Source: CANHBY01 sp046342195 (GTDB lineage Bacteria; Pseudomonadota; Gammaproteobacteria; Burkholderiales; Burkholderiaceae_C). Taken from it: 64,000 bases of DNA. Location: positions 1 to 64,000 of the forward strand of contig JBKDQE010000026.1 in assembly GCA_046342195.1 (NCBI GenBank), given 5' to 3'. The notes below the pieces were generated by a model. That model had not been told where the DNA came from, did not search any database, and saw only the letters and a list, made by a program, of their open reading frames with translations. The translations under genes were made by a program, and so were the position numbers. This document shows positions 1 to 7,406 of the stretch, piece by piece. Each line of letters begins with the position of its first letter. Position 1 is the first letter of the stretch.

Positions 1-111
1 TATCTCAAAGACATCCTCACCAAACTCCCCACCTGGCCCAACAGCCGATTGGCTGAGTTGCTGCCGCACCGCTGGACGCCCCCCTCCAAACCTGAGCAGA
101 GCTTCGCGTAG
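1..111 (+). CDS. tnpC: IS66-family transposase TnpC, C-terminal end (partial)
   Basis: This is the last 36 codons of an open frame that enters from the left edge and stops with TAG at 109-111. The peptide contains YLKDILTKLPTWPNSR followed by LAELLPHRW. That matches the conserved IS66 C-terminal element, which ends in a leucine-rich segment and then ELLPHRW. No catalytic residues fall in the visible part. The IS66 terminal repeat follows directly, which supports the call. Confidence 0.85.
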   Translation, partial: YLKDILTKLPTWPNSRLAELLPHRWTPPSKPEQSFA

Positions 112-140
112 GGGTCAAGATGGGTTTGGCGCGCGCTTAC
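1..140 (+). mobile_element. Right end of an IS66-family insertion sequence (partial)
   Basis: The window opens inside the last part of an IS66 element. It contains the C-terminus of the transposase (1-111) and then about 29 bp ending at 140. Read inward from 140 on the minus strand this end begins GTAAGCGCG, and IS66-family terminal repeats typically begin GTAAGCG. The flank starts cgcttacg, which could be the 8-bp target duplication. The other end lies left of the window. Confidence 0.72.
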
Positions 141-363
141 CGCTTACGAGCAAGGGGAAGAACTCAGCGGCGAGATCGTCGAGGCCGTCGAGGTGGACGG
201 CAAGGATTACTACGCCGTCGTTGTTGAGAACGAAAAGACGGGCGAGTCTGAGCGCGTTTTGGTGCCAGCGGGTGACACCGAGCACGAGCCGGGCGACGAG
301 ATCACCGCGCGGCACACCCCGCAGGGCGTCGAGATCGAGGAGGCATACGGTTATGGCCGATGA
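141..363 (+). pseudogene. Unknown protein, 3' part only, cut off by the IS66 insertion
   Basis: An open frame runs out of the IS66 end and continues to TGA at 361-363. It has no convincing start codon of its own, so it is the downstream remainder of a gene whose 5' part should lie beyond the IS66 element. The peptide is acidic, rich in Glu, Val and Asp, and reads as a compact beta-rich domain (EIVEAVEVDGKDYYAVVVEN, then LVPAGDTEHEPGDEITAR). I do not recognise it. The layout vaguely recalls C-terminal domains of large plasmid mobilisation proteins, but that is a guess. Its stop overlaps the start of the next gene, suggesting one transcription unit. Confidence 0.5.
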
Positions 364-751
364 ACTGGTGAAGCGCCCGCCGCCCAGCGATGCGGATTCA
401 GGAGGGGAGATTCCAGGGCGATGCGGTACGCCGCTTATCCAATCTGGAGAGATTCAGCTATGGGGTGGCCATCCCAGCGAGGCCGCCATGCGGGCGGCAG
501 AGCTGGCAGAACGCCAGGCACAGACCAGAGCAACGCCACAGGCCGAAGGCCAGGCCAAGCCGCCGCCATGCCCCAGCTTGCTAGGTGCTGCCTTCCTTGG
601 TGGCGTGGTGGCCCTTGCTCTGGATGACAAGCCGCCCATGCCAAAGGACTTTGCAGAGGTGCGCATCGGGTATCCCGATGATGACCCCGACGACGACCCG
701 AACACAGGGAATTGTGACCATGACGACCACGAGGACGGCTACGGTCTATGA
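353..751 (+). CDS. Small acidic protein of unknown function with one possible membrane segment
   Basis: This 132-aa frame starts at ATG 353, inside the end of the preceding gene (11-bp overlap), which suggests translational coupling. Residues ~1-55 are polar. An Ala/Glu/Gln-rich stretch follows (AAMRAAELAERQAQ), then a short hydrophobic segment (LLGAAFLGGVVALAL) that could cross or sit on the membrane, and a tail rich in Asp and His (PDDDPDDDPN, then CDHDDHEDGYG) that could bind metal. An open frame extends upstream to 221, but the coupled ATG is preferred. No family is recognised. Position beside IS66 suggests mobile-element cargo. Confidence 0.5.
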   Translation: MADELVKRPPPSDADSGGEIPGRCGTPLIQSGEIQLWGGHPSEAAMRAAELAERQAQTRATPQAEGQAKPPPCPSLLGAAFLGGVVALALDDKPPMPKDFAEVRIGYPDDDPDDDPNTGNCDHDDHEDGYGL

Positions 752-798
752 GCCGCTTTCGCGGGCCAGGAAACTTGAACAACTGAAAGGAAAAGATC

Positions 799-948
799 AT
801 GGATGCAAGAGAGACGATGTACCAGGTACTCACAGGCGCAAATGCAGTACTCAACTGGATTAGCGACAACTTCACTGACGCCGAGTTGCTGCGGTTCGTG
901 CTGGCCCTTGTGGGCCTGCGCGTGCTTTCACTGCTGGCCGGTGGCTGA
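799..948 (+). CDS. 49-aa protein of unknown function with C-terminal hydrophobic helix
   Basis: A short frame begins at ATG 799 with a ribosome-binding site (gaaagga) just upstream and ends at TGA 946-948. The N-terminal half is soluble (MDARETMYQVLTGANAV, then a WISDNF segment). The C-terminal half is hydrophobic (ELLRFVLALVGLRVLSLLAG) and could be a single membrane helix. It follows the two unknown genes on the same strand and may share their transcript. It is not recognised; the ribosome-binding site and sensible composition are the only evidence that it is real. Confidence 0.42.
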   Translation: MDARETMYQVLTGANAVLNWISDNFTDAELLRFVLALVGLRVLSLLAGG

Positions 949-1189
949 ATCGTCTATCGCACCACCAGGCAAAACGGAACCGATACAACAAGGCGGCAGA
1001 GAACCGGCTTGGAAAAATCTGCGTGATAGCCGGGGATCTCTCAGAAACAATGGGAGCTAAGCCATCTTTCAAAAAATGCGTCGATTTACATACCATATCC
1101 ATCTTCGTCTCCGTAGCTATAGTCCGTAATTTCGTCACTTGGGATGTTGTTTTCCACCTCGTCTTTGGGGTAGCCAATTTGCTTAGAAC

Positions 1190-1834
1190 TTATCCGTAAA
1201 TTATGTTGACGCTCAATGGAACCCTGCGGAATGCGATGATGGCCGCAGCAAGATGGTTGAGCGCAAGGAAGCTGCGTTCGAGTTGCTCATAGCGAACGAG
1301 CAGTTTGCGGAAGCGGTTGAACCAGCTATGACACACCTCGACCACCCAGCGCCTGGCCTTCTTCTTCGGGTTGCGTCGCTTGATGTCAGCTTCCGTGCGG
1401 CGATCGACGACATGAGGGATATAGCCGTGGTCCTTGATGGTTCGCAGGTGCTCCGCGCCGCGGTAGCCCGCGTCGGCGCACAGATGTTTGTTTCGACGAT
1501 GTGGCGGGTCCTTGCGCTTGACAACGATGGCGGTGAGCACTTTATCAAGCTGCTTGCAGTCATGGACGTTGGCCCCAGTCACGACGAGCGACAACGGGAC
1601 GCCACGGCCGTCCACCAACAGGTGGCGCTTGCTGCCTTTTTTTCCCCCGATCCGTCGGGTTGGGGCCGACCGCTTCCTGTGCCAGTGGCGCCTTCATCAT
1701 GGCACCGTCAACGCTCTGCCTGTGCGCAGCACGTAGACGATGGCCTCGAATACCAGTCGAGCCGGCTTCGGTGGGCGGCCAGCACCCGGCTGGTCAGCAG
1801 CGCATTGAGCTTTCAAGCTAAAAACCCCAGTTGA
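1190..1834 (-). pseudogene. Broken IS5-family transposase
   Basis: The C-terminal 142 codons are intact (1190-1618) and carry the IS5-type DDE layout: LVDGRGVPLSLVVTGANVHD, the aspartate of CADAGYRG, and a late segment (WVVEVCHSWFNRFRKLL) where the family has its glutamate. Upstream, 1618-1834 encodes PARLVFEAIVYVLRTG in one frame and then SVDGAMMKAP in another, so the roughly 100 residues normally between these motifs are missing and the join is out of frame. A run of seven A (DRGKK codons) also shifts the frame; related IS5 elements use such runs for programmed frameshifting. The stop codon lies in the presumed terminal repeat near 1184-1200. Non-functional. Confidence 0.8.
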
Positions 1835-1861
1835 CCACTGACTTCCCCAAGAAATCCTGAT

Positions 1862-2038
1862 TATTTTGCAGAGATTCCCTGGCGTCCCGCCCCTTGACTG
1901 ATCGACACCCTCGCCGTGATGCTGCGCATCGTTGCAGCATCACGACACTGCCGGGATGCTACCGAGCGTTGACAGAGTACCCAGCGAGGAAAAAGATTAC
2001 CGATTGTGTGCCAAGTGCTATGGGACCTCTGCAAAATC
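1862..2038. repeat. Pair of short inverted repeats around a perfect hairpin
   Basis: ATTTTGCAGAGATTCCC at the left edge and GGGACCTCTGCAAAAT at the right edge are near-perfect inverted copies. Between them lies a perfect 11-bp inverted repeat (CGTGATGCTGC at 1915-1925 and its complement at 1934-1944, 8-bp loop). Read outward, both edges begin GGGA..CTCTGCAAAAT, which resembles IS5-family ends, so the left one may be the terminus of the broken IS5 element and the right one a solo end. Otherwise the 177 bp form a small non-autonomous element. No gene was seen here. Confidence 0.5.
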
Positions 2039-2113
2039 TGGTGGCAATATAGATTCAGTCAAAGCACAATATACTGAAGGGAGGTTCGCTGTTTTAAGGG
2101 CATAACGAGGTTG

Positions 2114-3544
2114 TCAAACAGTTGGCAAATAGGTATCCCAAAGTTGATTGCTGAATCTGCCTGCCGGATCAAACTGTTTTTTCAGGGTCGTAAAGGCACG
2201 GGCCTCAGGATAAGCCCGCTCAAACTGCGCCTGCGTGGCATCAAGCCGATAAGGCAGGTAATAACGCCCCCCGCATACCAAGGCAGCTTCAATCAGGAGT
2301 CGGGTCCAAACCCGAGCCTCCCGGCTGGCACGATTATGGCTGCGCTGCTTGTAATACAGTACGAATGAAAAAACTTCCACCGGAGCCCACTTCAAAAGAG
2401 ACACACGATCTGGTGGGGAATGCCGAATAGAAATATTCAAAAAATGAACCTGATGTTGCTCCAGGATTTTCGTCATGCGATGGACAAACGGCAAAAATTT
2501 TGCCACCGGAATGAAATATTCCTGAAGTAGATAGGTCGATATGGCGCGAGTTCTCGGCTCGAGGGAGGCTGCGTCGAGACTGGCTTCATGATTGCGCCAG
2601 ACCACGGCGTTTTTTGTCCCAATCAAGGGCTCTATCACCTGTTGGCGCAGATGATGCCCCCCCGGTAACTCTGTGATAGCCCAGATCGTGTTTTTTTCAA
2701 GGCTGTAGTCTATATGCCGCGGCACCAGCCGTTCAGGCTGGCTCAAGGCTTGACCCGTTACCATCCAACTGATGGCGCGGGGGGTGTTCAAAGCTGTGGG
2801 CCTGAGGTCGGCATTGTGAAAAACAATGCGTGGATCGGTATGAACTTGACCCAAAAAGAAATCTGGATAAGCTTCCAGTGAGATATCCTGAACCACCTTC
2901 TCGATACGCGTATTCACATCAAGATCCAGCTCAACTTCGGTGAGCACTCCAAGACCACCATAGCTGCCAAAAACTGCCCCAAAAAGATCGGCATGATGTT
3001 CACGCGAAAGCTCAAGAACATCGCCATTGGCCATTACCATCTGGAGTGCGCGAACTGAATGAGCGACAGGCCCTTGCCCCACATAGCGGCCGTGGCAGTT
3101 AACCGACACCGACCCACCCACGGTAAAGTTACTGTAGCTTTGCATGATCTTGATAGAAAGATCATGGGGGTCAATGACATCCTGAATGTCACGCCAAGTC
3201 ATGCCGGCCTGCACACGGATGATGCGCAGCTTAGGCTTAAAAAACACCACCCGGCTCATGGCCCGCATATCCAGATGCAGCGAATGGCTTGCAGCAATTT
3301 GGCCTCCCATGCTGTAGCGGCCTCCACCGATGCACACCCTCCCGTGCCAACTGCGCAGGGCTTGGCGCACATCCTCGGTGGATCGCGGAATGATTTCATC
3401 AGCCACAGGCACAGGGTTCAAGCGCGAGATGTCATGAATCAACTTCGGAGCGGACTGCGCTGCCAGACCGTCTCTTGGCAGCCCGGCCACGCTGCCCAAG
3501 GTGGCGGCTTGAAGAAAGCGGCGGCGGTGCAGATGCGTGCTCAT
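2114..3544 (-). CDS. Tat-exported FAD-binding oxidoreductase
   Basis: This is a 476-aa protein with an N-terminal twin-arginine-type signal (HRRRFLQAATLGSVAG, residues ~5-22), so it probably acts in the periplasm with FAD inserted before export. An FAD-binding (PCMH) domain of the FAD-linked oxidase / alditol oxidase / DprE1 type follows: GRVCIGGGRYSMGGQ (~70-85), SNFTVGGSVSVNCHGR (~140-156), and FGSYGGLGVLTEVELDL (~190-208). The C-terminus has the typical ending FDPAGRFSNQLWDTYL. The substrate cannot be read from sequence. The start at 3544 is chosen because GGAG sits 6 bp upstream; an ATG four codons earlier has none. The gene stands alone between transposon debris. Confidence 0.82.
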   Translation of the reverse strand: MSTHLHRRRFLQAATLGSVAGLPRDGLAAQSAPKLIHDISRLNPVPVADEIIPRSTEDVRQALRSWHGRVCIGGGRYSMGGQIAASHSLHLDMRAMSRVVFFKPKLRIIRVQAGMTWRDIQDVIDPHDLSIKIMQSYSNFTVGGSVSVNCHGRYVGQGPVAHSVRALQMVMANGDVLELSREHHADLFGAVFGSYGGLGVLTEVELDLDVNTRIEKVVQDISLEAYPDFFLGQVHTDPRIVFHNADLRPTALNTPRAISWMVTGQALSQPERLVPRHIDYSLEKNTIWAITELPGGHHLRQQVIEPLIGTKNAVVWRNHEASLDAASLEPRTRAISTYLLQEYFIPVAKFLPFVHRMTKILEQHQVHFLNISIRHSPPDRVSLLKWAPVEVFSFVLYYKQRSHNRASREARVWTRLLIEAALVCGGRYYLPYRLDATQAQFERAYPEARAFTTLKKQFDPAGRFSNQLWDTYLPTV

Positions 3545-3610
3545 AAAAAGCTCCATATGCAGAACAATTTTGTGAAAACTGTATCTGTTATTCGGGCAGA
3601 AAGAAAGTTA

Positions 3611-3747
3611 CCCCCGCAACGATGGGCGCCATTTCCCTCATACGCCTTGTCCATGAGCAGATCAAGCGACTGATTCTGCCTGCCCGGCGCCTTGAGCGGT
3701 TCGCGCACCGGCGCGCTGCGCCCCAATGACCGCGTTCGCACTGGCAT
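3611..3747 (-). pseudogene. Fragment of an IS5-family transposase
   Basis: On the minus strand a short frame contains PGRQNQSLDLLMDKAYEGN. This matches the part of many IS5-type transposases around the second catalytic aspartate, usually written LLMDKAYEGD. The upstream 200 or so residues are absent; the fragment is joined directly to the terminal-repeat-like sequence at 3713-3765. It is dead and probably an internal-deletion derivative. Confidence 0.6.
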
Positions 3748-3765
3748 CTTTAGTGTTAACAGGCC
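3713..3765 (-). repeat. 53-bp IS-end-like repeat, copy A
   Basis: This 53-bp stretch reappears in reverse complement at 22164-22216 with only two mismatches. Its outer end reads GGCCTGTTAACACTAAAGAT on the minus strand and it abuts a transposase fragment on its inner side, so it is most simply the terminus of an insertion sequence. The first 12-13 bases also form the palindrome at 47341-47362. Confidence 0.75.
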
Positions 3766-3966
3766 CTAGGGCAGGTTCTTCGATTCGTGCGTCGTTTTTT
3801 TGCCCGCACTCTCGGGATGCCGCAGCGGTTGAGCCATCAAGAAGCCGTAGGTGGCAATGCTCAGGCTGGTGTGGTGATGGAACCCCTGCCGGCCCCGGCC
3901 TTCGTTGTGCCCGAGTCCGACTTTTTGCTTGAGGTCCTGATCATCGCGCTCAATGCGCCAGCACAT
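3766..3966 (-). pseudogene. C-terminal fragment of an IS701/IS4-like transposase
   Basis: A 66-codon minus-strand frame contains WRIERDDQDLKQKVGLGHNE followed by GRGRQGFHHH and ATYGFLMAQ. This is the conserved C-terminal block of IS701-type transposases (IERDYQDLKQELGLGHYEGR, then GFHHH). Everything upstream is missing: at 3967 the sequence switches to an unrelated element on the other strand. Two substitutions relative to the usual motif and the truncation mark it as dead. Confidence 0.78.
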
Positions 3967-3967
3967 C

Positions 3968-4066
3968 GAAGGCCGGGTTGGTCACTTGGTCATTGCCCAC
4001 AAAGACCGGCTGTTGCACTTTGGCGCAGAATTGGCCTTGGGTACAAGCTCAAGACGAAACCAGCCC
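3968..4066 (+). pseudogene. Fragment of an IS607-type serine recombinase
   Basis: The plus-strand frame beginning GAA at 3968 encodes GRVGHLVIAHKDRLLHFGAE. This is the helix and loop typical of IS607-family TnpA serine recombinases (VVxAHKDRLxRFG). About 33 codons are preserved and there is no start or stop. It abuts the IS701 fragment head-on, showing nested insertions and deletions. Confidence 0.62.
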
Positions 4067-4215
4067 CGGTGAAGCAGGAATCCAGCACAAAGCTGCCTAT
4101 GGGTCGTTTTTCTTAAGCAACAGGCCCATACCCAGTCATTAAAAAATTGACTCCCGCTTCATCGCCAGCATCAAACCAGTATTTCAGCATTTGGTATTAA
4201 ACCGATAATCCCGCT

Positions 4216-5190
4216 ATGCAAGTTTTTCGTGGATGGCATCATTCCCTGATGGCACGTGCCTGTGCCTTGACAATTGGCAACTTTGATGGCGTTCATCGCG
4301 GCCATCAGGCCATGCTTGCGCTTTTGCGTAATGAGGCCCAGCATCGCGGCTTGCCTAGTTGCGTGATGACTTTCGAGCCTCATCCTCGTGATTATTTCAA
4401 CCAAATTGCGGGCCGCCAGGATGCCTCTCCGCCACGCATTGCCACACTCAGGGATCGTCTTTCAGAAATGGGTCGCTGCGGTATCGACCAAGCCTTGGTT
4501 TTGCGCTTCAATGCCCACATTGCCGCGCTCACGCCTGAATCTTTTATCAAAGAAATTCTTATCCAAGGCTTGGGAGCCCGATATGTTTTGGTGGGTGATG
4601 ATTTTCGTTTCGGCACCAAGCGTTCAGGAGACTATGCCATGCTGTCTGAGGCCGGAGACCGGCTTGGCTTTGATGTGGCGCGGATGCTCAGCTACGAAGT
4701 GCACGGGCTGCGCGTTTCCAGCTCGGCCGTTCGGGATGCCCTGGCTCAAGGTGATATGGCCCTGGTCACCAAACTACTGGGGCGCCCCTACAGCATTACT
4801 GGTCATGTCCTGCACGGGCGCAAGCTTGGGCGAGACTTGGGCTTCCGGACCCTGAATTTACGCTTTCCGCACCATCGGCCTGCGGCTCAAGGTATTTTCG
4901 TGGCCCAAGTGCGCGGCTTGGGGCCCGGGCCCCTGCCAGGTGTGGCCAGTTTGGGGGTGCGCCCGACCATTGAACGCCACGGCCAGTTTCTGCTGGAAGT
5001 TCACTGCCTTGAGTGGCCCAGGAAATGGGCCCTGGAGGGGGGCTACGGACGGCTTGTGCAAGTTGATTTACTCCACAAACTTCATGATGAAAAATGCTAT
5101 GAGTCGCTTGATGCCTTGAAGCGTGGCATTCAACGTGACATTGAAGACGCTCAAGCGTGGTTACATCAAACGACCAGATTCTCAAATTAG
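4216..5190 (+). CDS. ribF: Bifunctional riboflavin kinase / FAD synthetase
   Basis: This 324-aa protein makes FMN from riboflavin and then FAD. The N-terminal nucleotidyltransferase domain has TIGNFDGVHRGH (residues 19-30), FEPHPRDYF (~55-63), and VLVGDDFRFGTKRSGDY (~117-133), and ends with LRVSSSAVRDAL (~161-172). The C-terminal riboflavin kinase domain starts around 190 (RPYSITGHVLHGRKLGRDLG). The usual kinase motif GFPTANL reads GFRTLNL here: Thr and Asn are kept but Pro and Ala are not. Length is normal (about 310-330). In many proteobacteria ileS and lspA follow; here a MacAB cluster does. A possible -35 (TTGACT, ~4147) precedes it. Confidence 0.95.
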   Translation: MQVFRGWHHSLMARACALTIGNFDGVHRGHQAMLALLRNEAQHRGLPSCVMTFEPHPRDYFNQIAGRQDASPPRIATLRDRLSEMGRCGIDQALVLRFNAHIAALTPESFIKEILIQGLGARYVLVGDDFRFGTKRSGDYAMLSEAGDRLGFDVARMLSYEVHGLRVSSSAVRDALAQGDMALVTKLLGRPYSITGHVLHGRKLGRDLGFRTLNLRFPHHRPAAQGIFVAQVRGLGPGPLPGVASLGVRPTIERHGQFLLEVHCLEWPRKWALEGGYGRLVQVDLLHKLHDEKCYESLDALKRGIQRDIEDAQAWLHQTTRFSN

Positions 5191-5305
5191 AACCTTGTCT
5201 GATTTCATGCACTCCAAGTAAAGTCCACCCCGGGTAAACAAAAGAAGTTTTTCAGGCATCAAGGTGGCACATCCATCGCAATACCAAGGTTCTCACATTT
5301 GAACC

Positions 5306-6640
5306 ATGAAAGCCAAAACCAAATTGATTTTGAGCGGTGCTCTGATGACAGCTGTCGCCCTTGGCGTGGGGTGGTGGCGAGACAAGCCTGCGCCGGAGCT
5401 TTACAAAACCGCGGCGCTTGAACAAGGTTCTTTGCAGGCCACGGTTTCTGCCACAGGCCTCTTGAATCCGGTTCGGCAGGTACAAATCAGCTCGCAAATT
5501 TCCGGCCAGATCAAAGAGCTGCTGGTTGACTTCAACAGCCCTGTCAAAGAGGGTCAGCTGATCGCCCGTCTTGACCCCGAAACCTATGAGCACAAAGTCA
5601 GGCAAGCCACTGCCGATCTTGATGCCGCGCGTGCCGCGGCCCTGACAGCGCAGGCCAATGTCAATCAAGTCCTGGCGCAGGCCGCTAAAGTTCAAATTGA
5701 CCTTCAAGAGGCTCAGCGTGACTGGGAACGCAAAAAAGAACTCGTGGCTCGCCAATTCATTGCAGCCTCTGAAGCCGAGAAAGCCTTGGCCTTGGTGCGC
5801 AGCCAAACCGAAGCCATGAAAGCCGCGCAGTCCCTGATTGAGGTGGCAAGGGCCCAGGCTCAAAGTGCCCATGCTGTCGTTCGGCAGCGCGAAGCGGTTC
5901 GGGCTCAGGCGCAAGTCGATGTGCGGCGCACGGAAATTCGCTCCCCGATTGATGGCATCATCATCAAGCGAGCGGTTGAAGTGGGCCAGACCGTGGCGGC
6001 CAGCCTGCAAGCGCCCGAATTGTTCATCATTGCCCGCAACCTCCATGATATGCAGGTCGATGCCTCGATTGACGAAGCCGATGTCTCACGCATCCGCGAG
6101 GGCCAAAAGGCAACCTTCACCATTGATGCTTTTCCGGGCCGCAGCTTTGCGGGCCGGGTCGCCCAAGTGAGGCAGGCGGCCATCAATGCGCAAAACGTGA
6201 CGACTTATACGGTGGTGGTGGCCTTCACCAACCCCGCAGGCACCCAACCCCTGCCTGGCATGACGGCCAACGTCCGCATTGTGACTGACGAGCGTGACAA
6301 GGTATTGAAGCTTCCCAATGCTGCTTTGCGGGTGCGGCTGCCAGAGGTTTCAGTGTCCGCTGAGGGCCGGGCTTCGCAGCCCTCTCGTGACAAATCGGGG
6401 GCTTCAGGGTCCGGTGCGCAACGTGGGCGCGTGTTCGTGCTGGTGTCTGATGCCAAGGGCCGCTCACGGCCTGAGCCTCAGTTGGTTCGCCTCGGTATTA
6501 CCGATGGGCTTTACACCGAGCTGCTGATGGCCCCTGACCAGGCTTCAGCGCTTCGGGAAGGCAGCGTGGTTATCGTGGGCCTGAGCGCCGCGCCTGGCAA
6601 ACCAGGAGCCTCATCAGGAATTCCTCGTTCACCCTTCTGA
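5306..6640 (+). CDS. macA: MacA-like periplasmic adaptor subunit
   Basis: This 444-aa HlyD-family adaptor links an inner-membrane ABC exporter to an outer-membrane channel. A membrane anchor lies at residues ~7-25. The first half of a lipoyl-like domain follows (VSATGLLNPVRQVQISSQIS, then GQIKELLVDFNSPVKEGQLI, ~45-85). A long Ala/Gln/Glu-rich coiled-coil hairpin runs ~95-205, the returning lipoyl strand is RSPIDGIIIKRAVEVGQTV (~214-232), and beta-barrel and membrane-proximal domains follow. A low-complexity stretch rich in Ser, Gly and Arg (~350-375) interrupts the last domain. The ATPase gene starts 4 bp downstream. The exported substrate is unknown; MacAB systems move macrolides, siderophores or lipopeptides. 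Confidence 0.88.
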   Translation: MKAKTKLILSGALMTAVALGVGWWRDKPAPELYKTAALEQGSLQATVSATGLLNPVRQVQISSQISGQIKELLVDFNSPVKEGQLIARLDPETYEHKVRQATADLDAARAAALTAQANVNQVLAQAAKVQIDLQEAQRDWERKKELVARQFIAASEAEKALALVRSQTEAMKAAQSLIEVARAQAQSAHAVVRQREAVRAQAQVDVRRTEIRSPIDGIIIKRAVEVGQTVAASLQAPELFIIARNLHDMQVDASIDEADVSRIREGQKATFTIDAFPGRSFAGRVAQVRQAAINAQNVTTYTVVVAFTNPAGTQPLPGMTANVRIVTDERDKVLKLPNAALRVRLPEVSVSAEGRASQPSRDKSGASGSGAQRGRVFVLVSDAKGRSRPEPQLVRLGITDGLYTELLMAPDQASALREGSVVIVGLSAAPGKPGASSGIPRSPF

Positions 6641-6644
6641 AGTC

Positions 6645-7406
6645 ATGAGTCGCCCCCTGCTGTTGCACGCTGAGAAATTGATCAAGACCTATCAGCTTGG
6701 TGATCAAGTCGTGCGGGCTCTGGATGAAGTGTCACTCCGCATTGACCAAGGCGAATTCGTGGCCATCATGGGGGCCTCCGGGTCTGGAAAAAGCACCTTG
6801 ATGAACATTTTAGGATGTCTGGATCTGCCCTCCTCGGGTTCGTACCAACTCGCCGGAGAGCTCATCACACCCGATGACGGCCAAGGCGAGGGGGCTGCGC
6901 CGTTGCTGAAGCCTTTGTCGGGTGACGCCTTGGCATCGGTGCGTAACCGCTTGATCGGCTTTGTATTCCAGCAATTCAACCTGTTGCCGCGCACATCGGC
7001 CCTCGAAAATGTTGAGCTGCCCATGGTGTATGCGCATGTCAAACCCGCTGAACGCCGGCAACGGGCGCTTGAGGCCTTGCGCCGGGTCGGCCTGGAGGCG
7101 CGCGCCCTCCACACGCCTGCCGAACTTTCTGGAGGGCAGCAGCAGCGTGTGGCGATTGCAAGAGCCTTGGTCAACCGGCCCCAGCTTATTTTGGCCGACG
7201 AGCCCACCGGGGCCCTGGATTCGCGAACGTCACAAGACATCATGACCCTGCTGACCGATTTGAACCAGCAGGGCATCACGATTGTGCTGGTCACGCACGA
7301 GCCCGATATTGCCGCTTGGGCCGGGCGGCGGCTGACATTCAAAGATGGTCGTATCGTGGAAGACGTGACCCAAACGCCCCGGTCTCAGGACGCCATTCAA
7401 ATATGA
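6645..7406 (+). CDS. MacB-type ABC transporter ATPase
   Basis: This 253-aa nucleotide-binding subunit has Walker A GASGSGKST (43-51), a Q-loop in FVFQQFNLLPR, signature LSGGQQQR, Walker B LILADEPTGALD and a switch histidine in LVTHEPD. It belongs to the LolD/MacB/FtsE group. An extra loop of about 15 residues (TPDDGQGEGAAPLL) lies between the Walker A region and the Q-loop. In E. coli MacB this domain is fused to the permease; here the two are separate genes that overlap by 4 bp (ATGA). The gene lies between the adaptor and permease genes, so the three probably form one tripartite exporter. Confidence 0.92.
   Translation: MSRPLLLHAEKLIKTYQLGDQVVRALDEVSLRIDQGEFVAIMGASGSGKSTLMNILGCLDLPSSGSYQLAGELITPDDGQGEGAAPLLKPLSGDALASVRNRLIGFVFQQFNLLPRTSALENVELPMVYAHVKPAERRQRALEALRRVGLEARALHTPAELSGGQQQRVAIARALVNRPQLILADEPTGALDSRTSQDIMTLLTDLNQQGITIVLVTHEPDIAAWAGRRLTFKDGRIVEDVTQTPRSQDAIQI

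Noticed and set aside
1253..1834. 193-codon plus-strand open frame
   Set aside because: It is antisense to the IS5-family transposase remnant, whose minus-strand motifs are clear.
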